From Sipunculus nudus (lineage: Eukaryota > Annelida > Sipuncula > Golfingiida > Sipunculidae): DNA of 64,000 nt. Position 1 is the first letter of the stretch; every line of letters begins with the position of its first letter. Positions 12,476 through 25,290 of this stretch are shown piece by piece. The notes under the pieces were generated by a model. It was not told the origin of the DNA, searched no databases, and saw only the letters and a list, made by a program, of their open reading frames with translations. The translations under genes and the position numbers were made by a program. The stretch spans positions 4,766,664 through 4,830,663 of the forward strand of contig CM049315.1 in the NCBI GenBank assembly GCA_026874595.1, in the 5' to 3' direction.

Positions 12476-12650
12476 GACTATACAGAAGGCGAGTGTGTAT
12501 CTTACAATTTAGCAGATTTTATTCAATATTCAGTCCATGATTCGGCAAATTTGTAGGAGCTCCTGAAACCCCGCACTCAGTCATGCGCCATCTAGCGACT
12601 TTTTTTGGTAATATATCTTAATTATATATCACGAATACTAAGCTTGTGGT

Positions 12651-12800
12651 ACCAGTGATGTAGTCCAGATGGGCAAATCCAAACCGACACGAGACCACGG
12701 GAAACGAGACCACGAGCAAGACCGACACGAGACCAAGATACATGGGATACAAGACCAAGACGGACACGAGACCAGTGTTATCCGTGTCACATAACGACCG
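12651..12800 (+). repeat. Marker (seed-like) segment of the 33/39-bp array, copy 1 of 4
   Basis: A 150-bp segment with unique left sequence (ACCAGTGATGTAGTCCAGAT, then GGGCAAATCCAAACC), about three odd monomers, and unique right sequence (CCAGTGTTATCCGTGTCACA, then TAACG). Full copies also lie at 13837-13985, 15953-16101 and 17427-17575. A copy cut off on its left lies at 19675-19758, beside the inversion breakpoint. The far right edge of the array (about 25255-25290) ends in a variant of the right part (CCAGTGTTATTCGTGTCATA). The left and right array edges are thus both present inside this one segment, which looks like the ancestral short locus from which the array grew. Confidence 0.85.
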
Positions 12801-15069
12801 ACACGAGAACATGGGATGCGAGACCAAGACCAAGACCGACACGAGACCATTGGATATGAGACCAAGACCAAGACTGACATGAGACCATGGGATACGAGAC
12901 TAACACCAAGACGGACACGAGACATTGGGATACGAGACTAAGACCAAGACCGACACGAGACCATGGCATACAAGACTAAGACCAAGACCGACACGAGACC
13001 ATGGGATACAAGACTAAGACCAAGACGGACACGAGACCATGGGATACGAGACTAAGACTGACACGATACATTGGGATACGAGACTAAGATCAAGACCGAC
13101 ACGAGCCCATGGGATACGAGTCAAAGACCAACACGAGACCATAGGATACGAGACCAAGACCAACACGAGACCATTGGATACGAGACCAAGACCGACATGA
13201 GACCATGGGATACGAAACCAAGATCGACACGAGACCATGGGATGCAAGACCAAGACTAAGACCGAAACGAAACCATTGGATACGAGACAAAAACCAACAC
13301 GAGACCATAGGATCCGAGACCAGGACCAGGACCAACACAAGACCATGGGATAAGCGACCAAGACCGACACGAGACCATGGGATACGAGACCAAGACCTAG
13401 ACCGACACGAGACCATGAGATACGAGACTAAGACCAAGTCCGACACGAGACCATAGGATACGAAACCAAGGCCAAGACCGACATGAGACCATGGGATGCG
13501 AGACTAAGACCAAGACCGACACGAGAACATGGGATACGAGACAAAGGCCGACACGAGACCAAGGAATGCAAGACGATGACCAAGACCGACACGAGACCAT
13601 GGGATAAGAGACAAAGACCGACATGAGACCATGGGATACGAGACCAAGACAAAGACCGACACGAGACCATGAGATAAGAAACCAGAACCGAAACGAGACT
13701 ATGGGATACGAGACCAAGACCGACACAAGACCATGGGATACGAGACCAGAACTGACAAGGCCATGGGATACGAGTGCGACACGACACCATGGGATACGAC
13801 ACTAAGACCGAGACTGACATGAGATCAGTTTGTGGTACCAGTGATGTGATCCAGATGGGCAAATCCAAACCGACACGAGACCACGGGAAACGAGACCAAG
13901 AGCAAGACCGACACGAGACCAAGATACATGGGATACAAGACCAAGACAGACACGAGACCAGTGTTATCCGTGTCACATAACGACCGACACGAGACCATGG
14001 GATACGAGACCAAGACTAAGACCGACATGAGACCATGGGATACGAGACTTAGACAAAAACTGACACAAGAACATGGGATACGAGACTAAGATGGAGACCG
14101 AAACGAGACTATGGGATATGAGACTAAAACCGAGACCGATACGAGACCATTGGATACAAGACCGTGACCAACACGAGACCATTGAATACGAGAACAAGAC
14201 CGACACGAGGCCATGGGATACAAGACCAAAACCCTTCATGAGACCATTGGATACGGGACCAAGACCAAGATCGACACGAGACCATGGGATACGAGACCAC
14301 GACCAAGCCCGACACGAGACCATGGGATACGAAACCAGAACCGAACGAGACTTTGGGATACGAGACCAAGGCTTAAACCGACATAAGACCATGGGATACG
14401 AGACCAGAACCGACACGAGACCATGGGATACGAGACCAAGACTAAGACCGAAGCAAGACCATAGGATATGAGACTAAGACCAAGACCGACACGAGACCAT
14501 GGGATACGAGACCAAGGCCAAGACCAACTCGACACCATGGGTACGACACTAAGACCGAGACTGACATGAGACCATGGGATACGAGACTAAGACCAAAACC
14601 GACACGAGACCATGGGATACGAGACCAAGACCGATATGAGACCATGGGATACGAAACCAAGACTGACACGAGGCCATGGGATACAAGACCAAAACCCTTC
14701 ATGAGACCATTGGATATGGGATCAAGACCAAGATCGACACGAGACCATTGGATACGAGACCACGACCAAGCCCGACACGAGACCATGGGATACGAAACCA
14801 GAACCGAATCGAGACTTTGGGATACGAGACCAAGACTTAAACCGACATAAGACCATGGGATACGAGACCAGAACCGACACGAGACCATGGGATACGAGAC
14901 CAAGACTAAGACCGAAGCAAGACCATAGGATATGAGACTAAGACCAAGACCGACACGAGACCATGGGATACGAGACCAAGACCGACACAAGACCATGGGA
15001 TACGAGACCAGAACTGACACGAGACCATGGGATACGAGACCAAGACAAAGACCGACATGAGACCATGGG

Positions 15070-17774
15070 ATACGAGACTTAGACAAAAACTGACACAAGA
15101 CCATGGGATACGAGACTAAGATGAAGACCGAAACGAGACTATGGAATATGAGACTAAAACCGAGACCAATACGAGACCATTGGATACAAGACCATGACCA
15201 ACACGAGACTGTGGGAAACGACACTAAGACCGAGACTGACATGAGACCATGGGATACGAGACTAAGACCAAGACCGACACGAGACCATGGGATACGAGAC
15301 CAAGACCGACACAAGACCATGGGATACGAGACCAGAACTGACACGAGACCATGGGATACGAGACCAAGACAAAGACCGACATGAGACCATGGGATACGAG
15401 ACTTAGACAAAAACTGACACAAGACCATGGGATACGAGACTAAGATGAAGACCGAAACGAGACTATGGAATATGAGACTAAAACCGAGACCAATACGAGA
15501 CCATTGGATACAAGACCATGACCAACACGAGACCATTGAACACGAGAACAAGACCGACACGAGGCCATGGGATACAAGACCAAAACCGACATGAGACCAT
15601 TGGATACGGGACCAAGACCAAGATCGACACGAGACCATGGGATACGAGACCACGACCAAGACCGACACGAGACCATGGGATACGAATCCAGAACCGAATC
15701 GAGACTTTGGGATACGAGACCAAGACTTAGACCGACATGAGACCATGGGATACGAGACCAAAACCGACATGAGACCATGGGATATGAGACTTAGACCAAG
15801 ACCGACACGAGACCATGGGATACGAGACCAAGACCGACACAAGACCATGGGATACGAGACCAGAAATGACACGAGTCCATGGGATACGAGAGCGACACGA
15901 CACCATGGGATACGACACTAAGACCGAGACTGACATGAGATCAGTTTGTGGTACCAGTGATGTGATCCAGATGGGCAAATCCAAACCGACACGAGACCAC
16001 GGGAAACGAGACCAAGAGCAAGACCGACACGAGACCAAGATACATGGGATACAAGACCAAGACGGACACGAGACCAGTGTTATCCGTGTCACATAACGAC
16101 CGACACGAGACCATGGGATACGAGACCAAGACTAAGACCGACATGAGACCATGGGATACGAGACTTAGACAAAAACTGACACAAGACCATGGGATACGAG
16201 ACTAAGATGAAGACCGAAACGAGACTATGGGATATGAGACTAAAACCGAGACCGATACGAGACCATTGGATACAAGACCATGACCAACACGAGACCATTG
16301 AACACGAGAACAAGACCGACACGAGGCCATGGGATACAAGACCAAAACCGACATGAGACCATTGGATACGGGACCAAGACCAAGATCGACACGAGACCAT
16401 GGGATACGAGACCACGACCAAGACCGACACGAGACCATGGGATACGAATCCAGAACCGAATCGAGACTTTGGGATACGAGACCAAGACTTAGACCGACAT
16501 GAGACCATGGGATACGAGACCAAAACCGACATGAGACCATGGGATATGAGACTTAGACAAAAACTGACACAAGACCATGGGATACGAGACTAAGATGAAG
16601 ACCGAAACGAGACTATGGAATATGAGACTAAAACCGAGACCAATACGAGACCATTGGATACAAGACCATGACCAACACGAGACTGTGGGAAACGACACTA
16701 AGACCGAGACTGACATGAGACCATGGGATACGAGACTAAGACCAAGACCGACACGAGACCATGGGATACGAGACCAAGACCGACACAAGACCATGGGATA
16801 CGAGACCAGAACTGACACGAGACCATGGGATACGAGACCAAGACAAAGACCGACATGAGACCATGGGATACGAGACTTAGACAAAAACTGACACAAGACC
16901 ATGGGATACGAGACTAAGATGAAGACCGAAACGAGACTATGGAATATGAGACTAAAACCGAGACCAATACGAGACCATTGGATACAAGACCATGACCAAC
17001 ACGAGACCATTGAACACGAGAACAAGACCGACACGAGGCCATGGGATACAAGACCAAAACCGACATGAGACCATTGGATACGGGACCAAGACCAAGATCG
17101 ACACGAGACCATGGGATACGAGACCACGACCAAGACCGACACGAGACCATGGGATACGAATCCAGAACCGAATCGAGACTTTGGGATACGAGACCAAGAC
17201 TTAGACCGACATGAGACCATGGGATACGAGACCAAAACCGACATGAGACCATGGGATATGAGACTTAGACCAAGACCGACACGAGACCATGGGATACGAG
17301 ACCAAGACCGACACAAGACCATGGGATACGAGACCAGAAATGACACGAGTCCATGGGATACGAGAGCGACACGACACCATGGGATACGACACTAAGACCG
17401 AGACTGACATGAGATCAGTTTGTGGTACCAGTGATGTGATCCAGATGGGCAAATCCAAACCGACACGAGACCACGGGAAACGAGACCAAGAGCAAGACCG
17501 ACACGAGACCAAGATACATGGGATACAAGACCAAGACGGACACGAGACCAGTGTTATCCGTGTCACATAACGACCGACACGAGACCATGGGATACGAGAC
17601 CAAGACTAAGACCGACATGAGACCATGGGATACGAGACTTAGACAAAAACTGACACAAGACCATGGGATACGAGACTAAGATGAAGACCGAAACGAGACT
17701 ATGGGATATGAGACTAAAACCGAGACCGATACGAGACCATTGGATACAAGACCATGACCAACACGAGACCATTG
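15070..17774 (+). repeat. Near-identical long duplication in the 33/39-bp array, offset 1474 bp
   Basis: The block at about 15070-16300 is repeated at about 16544-17774 with hardly any differences, including one complete marker segment (15953 and 17427). A further overlapping copy of part of it gives offsets of 762 and 712 bp (blocks at 15440, 16202 and 16914). The likeness is far greater than between neighbouring monomers, which indicates recent amplification or an assembly duplication. Confidence 0.85.
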
Positions 17775-18325
17775 AATACGAGAACAAGACCGACACGAGG
17801 CCATGGGATACAAGACCAAAACCCTTCATGAGACCATTGGATACGAAACCAGAACCGAATCGAGACTTTGGGATACGAGACCAAGACTTAAACCGACATA
17901 AGACCATAGGATATGAGACTAAGACCAAGACCGACACGAGACCATGGGATACGAGACCAAGGCCAAGACCGACTCGACACCATGGGATACGACACTAAGA
18001 CCGAGACTGACATGAGACCATGGGATACGAGACTAAAACCAAGACCGACACGAGACCATGGGATACGAGACCAAGACCGACACAAGTCCATGGGATACGA
18101 GACCAGAACTGACACGAGACCATGGGATACGAGACCAAGACTAAGACCGACATGAGACCATGGGATACGAGACTAAGACCAAAACTGACACAAGACCATG
18201 GGATACGAGACTAAGATGGAGACCGAAAGGAGACTTTGGGATATGAGACTAAAACCGAGACCGATACGAGACCATTGGATACAAGACCATGACCAACACG
18301 AGACCATTGAATACGAGAACAAGAC

Positions 18326-19674
18326 CTCGTATCCCATGGTCTCCTGTCGGTCTTGGTCTTAGTCTCATATCCTATGGTCTCGTTTTGGTTCTGGTTTCTT
18401 ATCTCATGGTCTCGTGTCAGTCTTTGTCTTGGTCTCATGTCCCATAGTCTCATGTCAGTCTTTGTCTTGTAATCCTTGGTCTCGTGTCAGTCTTGGTCTT
18501 GGTCTCGTATCCCATGGTCATGTGTCGGTCTTAGTCATGGTTTTGTATCCCATGGTCTCGTGTCGGTCTTTGTCTCGTATCCCATGGTCTCGTGTCGGTC
18601 TTGGTCTTCGTCTCGCATTCCTTGGTCTCGTGTCGGTCTTTGTCTCGTATCCAATGGTCTCGTGTCGGTCTTGGACTTAGTCTCGCATCCCATGGTCTCA
18701 TGTCGGTCTTGGCCTTGGTTTCGTATCCTATGGTCTCGTGTCGATCTTGGTCTTGGTCTCGTATCCAATGGTCTCGTGTCGGTCTTGGTCTCATATCCCA
18801 TGGTCTCATGTCAGTCTTGGTCTCGTATCCCATGGTCTCGTGTCGGTCTTCGTCTTGTTCTTGTATCTCATTGTCTTGTGTCGGTCTTGGTCTTAGTCTC
18901 GTATCCAATGGTCTCGTCTTCGTCTTGGTCTTGGTCTCGTATCCCATAATCTCATGTCGGTCTTGGTCTTGGTCTCGTATCCAATGGTCTCGTGTTCGTC
19001 TTGGTCTTGGTTTCGTATCCCATAAACTCGTGTTGGTCTTGGTCGTGGTCTCGTATCCCAAGGTCTCGTGTCGATCTTGGTCTTGGTCCCGTATCCATTG
19101 GTCCAGTGTCGGTCTTGGTCTCGTATCCCATGGTCTCATGTCGGTTTTGGTCTCGTATCCCATGGCCTCGTGTCGGTCTTGTTCTCGTGTTCAATGGTCT
19201 CGTGTTGGTCATGGTCTTGTATCCAATGGTCTCGTATTGGTCTCGGTTTTAGTCTCATATCCCATAGTCTCGTTTCGGTCTCCATCTTAGTCTCGTATCC
19301 CATGGTCTTGTGTCAGATTTGGTCTTAGTCTCGTATCCCATGGTCTCATGTCGGTCTTAGTCTTGGTCTCGTATCCCATGGTCTCGTGTCAGTTCTGGTC
19401 TCGTATCCCATGGTCTTGTGTCAGTCTTGGTCTCGTATCCCATGGTCTCGTGTCGGTCTTGGTCTTAGTCTCGTATCCCATGGTCTCATGTCAGTCTCGG
19501 TCTTAGTGTCGTATCCCACTTCGTGTCGGTCTTGGCCTTGGTCTCGTATCCCATGGTCTCGAGTCGGTCTTGGTCTTAGTCTCATATCCTATGGTCTCGT
19601 TTCGATCTTAGTCTTAGTGTCGTATCCCATGGTCTCATGTCGGTTCTGGTCTCGTATCCCATGGTCTCATGTCG
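18326..19674 (-). repeat. Inverted block within the 33/39-bp array
   Basis: At about 18326 the sequence switches from GAGACCATT-type plus-strand monomers to their reverse complement (CTCGTATCCCATGGTCTC). It switches back at about 19674, where GTCTCATGTCGAGCAAGACC joins the two orientations. The inverted block is about 1.35 kb. Its right breakpoint falls inside a marker segment, removing that marker's left half. Strand composition flips sharply at both points. Confidence 0.95.
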
Positions 19675-22048
19675 AGCAAGACCGACACGATACCAAGATA
19701 CATGGGATACAAGACCAAGACGGACACGAGACCAGTGTTAACCGTGTCACATAACGACCGACACGAATACATGGGATGCGAGACCAAGACCAAGACCGAC
19801 ACGAGACCATGGGATACGAGACTAAGACCAAGACCGACACGAGACCATGGCATACAAGACTAAAACCAAGACCGACACGAGACATTAGGATACAAGACAA
19901 TGACCAAGACGGACACGAGACCATGGGATACGAGACTAAGACCAAGACGGACATGAGACATTGGGATACGAGACTAAGATCAAGACCGACACGAACCCAT
20001 GGGATACGAGTCAAAGGCCAACACGAGACCATAGGATACGAGACAAATACAAAGACGAGACCATTGGATGTTAGACCAAGACCGACACGAGACCATGGGA
20101 TACGAAACCAAGACCGACACGAGACCATGGAATGTAAGACCAAGACTAGGACCGAAACGAAACCATTGGATACGAGACAAAAACCAACACGAGACCATAG
20201 GATCCGAGACCAAGACCAGGACCAACACAAGACCATGGGATAAGAGACCAAGACCGACACGAGACCATGGGATACGAGACCAAGACCAAGACCGACACGA
20301 GACCAAGAGATACGAGACTAAGACCAAGTCCGACACGAGACCATAGGATACGAAACCAAGGCCAAGACCGACATGAGACCATGGGATACGAGACTAAGAC
20401 CAAGACCGACACGAGACCATGGGATACGAGACAAAGACCGACAAGAGACCAAGGAATGCGAGACGAAGACCAAGACCGACACGAGACCATGGGATAAGAG
20501 ACAAAGGCCGACATGAGACCATGGGATACACGACCATGACTAAGACCGACACGAGACCATGAGATTCGAGACCAAGACCAAGACTGACACGAGACCAAAG
20601 ATTACAAGACAAAGACTGACATGAGACCACGGGATACGAGACCAAGACAAAGACCGACACGAGACCATGAGATAAGAAACCAGAACCGAAACGAGACTAT
20701 GGGATACGAGACAAAGACTTAGACCGACACGAGACCATGGGATACGAGACCAGAACCGACACGAGACCATGGGATACGAGACCAAGACTAAGACCGAAAC
20801 GAGACCATAGGATATGAGACTAAGACCAAGACCGACACGAGACCATGGGACACGAGACCAAGGCCAAGACCGACACGACACCATCGGATTCGAAACTAAG
20901 ACCAAGACCGACACGAGACCATGGGTTATGAGACCAAGACCAAGACCGACACGAGACCATTGGATATGAAACCAAGGCCAAGATCGACAGGAGACTATGG
21001 GATATGAGACTAAGACAAAGACCGATACGAGACCATGGGATACGAGACTAAGACCAAGATCGACACGAGACCATGGGATATGAGACTAAGACCAAGACCG
21101 ATACGAGATTATGGGATACGAGACCAAGACCAAGACAAACACGAGACCATTGGATACGAGACTAAGACCAAGATCGACACGAGACAATGAGATACAAGAA
21201 CAAGACGAAGACCGACACGAGACCATGGGATACGAGACCAAGACTGACATGAGACCATGGGATACGAGACCAAGACCGACAAGAGACCATTGGATACGAG
21301 ACCAAGACCAAGACCGACACGAAACTATGGGATAAGAGACTAAGACCTAGACGGACATGAGACATTGGGATACGAGACTAAGATCAAGACCGACACAAAC
21401 CCATGGGATACGAGTCAAAGGCCAACACGAGACCATAGGATACGAGACTAAGACCAACACGAGACCATTGGATATGAGACCAAGACCGACACGAGACCAT
21501 AGGATACGAAACCAAGACCGACACGAGACCATGGGATGTAAGACCAAGACTAGGACCGAAACGAAACCATTGGATACGAGACAAAAACCAACACGAGACC
21601 ATAGGATCCGAGACCAAGACCAGGACCAACACAAGACCATGGGATAAGAGACCAAGACCGACACGAGACCATGGGATACGAGACCAAGACCAAGACCGAC
21701 ACGAGACCATGAGATACGAGACTAAGACCAAGTCCGACACGAGACCATAGGATACGAAACCAAGGCCTAGACCGACATGAGACCATGTGATACGAGACTA
21801 AGACCAAGACCGACGCGAGACCATGGGATACGAGACAAAGACCGACACGAGACCAAGGAAAGCGAGACGAAGACCAAGACCGATACGAGATTATGGGATA
21901 CGAGACCAAGACCAAGACAAACACGAGACCATTGGATACGAGACTAAGACCAAGACCGACACGAGACAATGAGATACAGGAACAAGACGAAGACCGACAC
22001 GAGACCATGGGATACGAGACCAAGACCAAGACCGACACGAAACCATGG

Positions 22049-22200
22049 GATAAGAGACTAAGACCTAGACGGACATGAGACATTGGGATACGAGACTAAG
22101 ATCAAGACCGACACAAACCCATGGGATAAGAGACTAAGACCTAGACGGACATGAGACATTGGGATACGAGACTAAGATCAAGACCGACACAAACCCATGG
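22049..22200 (+). repeat. Perfect 76-bp tandem duplication in the 33/39-bp array
   Basis: A 76-bp stretch starting GATAAGAGACTAAGACCTAG at 22049 repeats exactly from 22125. The same stretch also occurs at 21331, 794 bp before the second copy. The period is not a multiple of 33 or 39, so this is a secondary event inside the array. Confidence 0.85.
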
Positions 22201-25200
22201 GATACGAGTCAAAGGCCAACACGAGACCATAGGATACGAGACCAAGACCAACATGAGACCATTGGATATGAGACCAAGACCGACACGAGACCATAGGATA
22301 CGAAACCAAGACCGACACGAGACCATGGGATGTAAGACCAAGACTAGGACCGAAACGAAACCATTGGATACGAGACAAAAACCAACACGAGACCATAGGA
22401 TCCGAGACCAAGACCAAGACCGACACGAGACCATGGGATACGAGACAAAGACCGACACGAGACCAAGGAAAGCGAGACGAAGACCAAGACCGACACGAGA
22501 CCATGGGATAAGAGACAAAGACCGACATGAGACCATGGGATACACGACCATGACTAAGACCGACACGAGACCATGGGATACGAGACCAAGACCAAGACTG
22601 ACACGAGACCTAAGAATACAAGACAAAGACTGACATGAGACCACGGGATACGAGACCAAGACAAAGACCGACACGAGACCATGAGATAAGAAACCAGAAC
22701 CGAAACGAGACTATGGGATACAAGACCAAGACTTAGACCGACACGAGACCATTGGATACGAGACCAGAACCGACACGAGACCATGGGATACGAGACCAAG
22801 ACTAAGACCGAAACGAGACCATAGGATATGAGACTAAGACCAAGACCGACACGAGACCATGGGATACGAGACCAAGGCCAAGACCGACACGACACCATGG
22901 GATACGAAACTAAGACCAAGACCGACACGAGACCATGGGATATGAGACCAAGAGCAAGACCGACACGAGACCATTGGATATGAAACCAAGGCCAAGATCG
23001 ACAGGAGACTATGGGATATGAGACTAAGACAAAGACCGATACGAGACCATGGGATACGAGACTAAGACCAAGATCGACACGAGACCATGGGATATGAGAC
23101 TAAGACCAAGACCGATACGAGATTATGGGATACGAGACCAAGACCAAGACAAACACGAGACCATTGGATACGAGACTAAGACCAAGACCGACACGAATCA
23201 ATGAGATACAAGAACAAGACGAAGACCGACACGAGACCATGGGATACGAGACCAAGACTGACATGAGACCATGGGATACGAGACCAAGACCGACAAGAGA
23301 CCATTGGATACGAGACCAAGACCAAGATCGACACGAGACCATGGGATAAGAGACCAAGACCAAGACTGACACGAGATTATGGGATACGAGACCAAGACCA
23401 AGACGAACACGAGACCGTTGGATACGAGACCAAGACCAAGACGAACACGAGACCATTGGATACGAGACCAAGACCAAGACCGACACGAGATTATGGGATA
23501 CGAGACCAAGACCAAGACGAACACGAGACCAAAGAATACAAGACAAAGACTGACATGAGACCACGGGATACGAGACCAAGACAAAGACCGACACGAGACC
23601 ATGAGATAAGAAACCAGAACCGAAACGAGACTATGGGATACGAGACCAAGACTTAGACCGACACGAGACCATGGGATACGAGACCAGAACCGACACGAGA
23701 CCATGGGATACGAGACCAAGACTAAGACCGAAACGAGACCATAGGATATGAGACTAAGACCAAGACCGACACGAGACCATGGGATACGAGACCAAGGCCA
23801 AGACCGACACGACACCATGGGATACGAAACTAAGACCAAGACCGACACGAAACCATGGGATATGAGACCAAGAGCAAGACCGACACGAGACCATTGGATA
23901 CGAGACTAAGACCAAGACCGACACGAGACAATGTGATATCAGACCAAGACGAAGACCGACACGAGACCATGGGATACGAGACTAAGACCAAGACCGACAC
24001 AAGACCATGGAATATGAGACTAAGACCAAGACCGACACGAGACCATGGAATACGAGACCAAGATGAAGACCGACACGAGACCATGGGAAACGAGAAAAAG
24101 ACCGACACCAGACCATGGATTACAAGACTAAGAGCAAGACCGACATAGACCATAGGATACGAGACCAAGACTAAGACCGACCGGAGACCATGGGATACGA
24201 GACTAAGACCGAGACCGACACGAGACCATGGGATATGAGACCAAGACTTGGACCGACACGAGACCATTGGATACGATATCAAGACCGACAGGAGACCATG
24301 GGATAAAGACTAACAGCAAGACTGACACAGACAATGGGATATGAGACCAAGACCAAGACCGACACGAGACCATGGGATATGAGACTAAGACTAAGATCGT
24401 CACGAGACCATGGGATACAAGAATAAGACCAAGGCTGACGAGAGACCATGGAATACAAGACCAAGGCCAAGACCGACACGAGACCATGGGATACGAGACC
24501 AAGACCGACACGAGATCATTGGATATGAGACCAAGACCAAGATCGACACGAGACCATGGGATACAAGAATAAGACAATGACCGACACGAGACCATGGGAT
24601 ACGAGGCCAAGGGATTTGAGACCAGAACTGACACGAGAACATGGGATACGAGACCAAGGCCAAGACCGATACGAGACCATGGGATACGAGACCAAGACCG
24701 ACATGAGACCATTGGATATGAGACCAAGACTAAGACCGACACGAGACCATGGGATACGAGAATAATACCAGGACCGACACGAGACCATGGGATACAAGAC
24801 TAAGACCAAGTCCAGCACGAGACCATGGGATACGAGACTAATACCAGGACCGACACGAGACCATGGGATACGAGACCAAGACGGACACGAGACCATGGGA
24901 TACAAGAATAAGACGAAGACCGACATGAGACCATGGGATACGAGACTTAGAACAAGACCGACTCGAGACCATGGGATACAAGACTAAGAACCTAGTACGA
25001 CACGAGACCATGGGATATGAGACCAAGACCAAGACCGACACGAGACCATTGGATATGAGACCAAGACCAAGATCGACACGAGACCATGGGATACAAGAAT
25101 AAGACCAAGACCGACACGAGACCATGGGATACGAGACCAAGACCAAGATCGACACGATACCATGGGATACGAGACTAAGACCAAGACCGACACGAGATCA

Positions 25201-25290
25201 TGGGATACAAGACTAAGACCAAGTCCGACACGAGACCATGGGATACAAGACCAAGACGGACACGTGACCAGTGTTATTCGTGTCATATAA

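Larger units (their letters stand above)
11035..12480 (-). mobile_element. Second LINE copy, minus strand, internally deleted
   Basis: Reading the minus strand from 12480 down to 11035 gives: an ORF1-like start with a coiled-coil stretch; the C-terminal part of an APE-type endonuclease; the linker after the endonuclease; then the cysteine/histidine C-terminal domain that normally follows the reverse transcriptase; then an AT-rich 3' UTR ending near AATAAAATATGTTTAAAC (about 11038-11055). The N-terminal endonuclease and the whole reverse-transcriptase core are missing. The order is that of a full-length LINE, so this was once a near-complete copy that lost internal segments. Its 5' end lies within about 170 bp of the 33/39-bp array. 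Confidence 0.8.
12651..25290 (+). repeat. 33/39-bp satellite array, 12.6 kb
   Basis: The monomer is AGACCGACACGAGACCATGG plus GATACGAGACCAA (33 bp), often with one extra GACCAA hexamer (39 bp). Other variants drop or change a few bases (ACCAGAACCGAC, TTGGATACGAG, AAACCAAGGCC). The plus strand is T-poor and A/G/C-rich throughout, except in the inverted block at 18326-19674. Most monomers carry the CCATGG palindrome. As 33 and 39 are both multiples of three and the repeat lacks stops in several frames, open frames of up to 476 codons appear on both strands. They encode only permutations of a low-complexity peptide and have no start context, domain or asymmetry that would support a gene. Confidence 0.97.

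Noticed and set aside
14442-15872. 476-codon open frame on the minus strand, with many similar frames on both strands of the 33/39-bp array
   Set aside because: Follows from a stop-free monomer whose length is a multiple of three. The peptide is a pure repeat with no domain, and opposite-strand frames are equally open.
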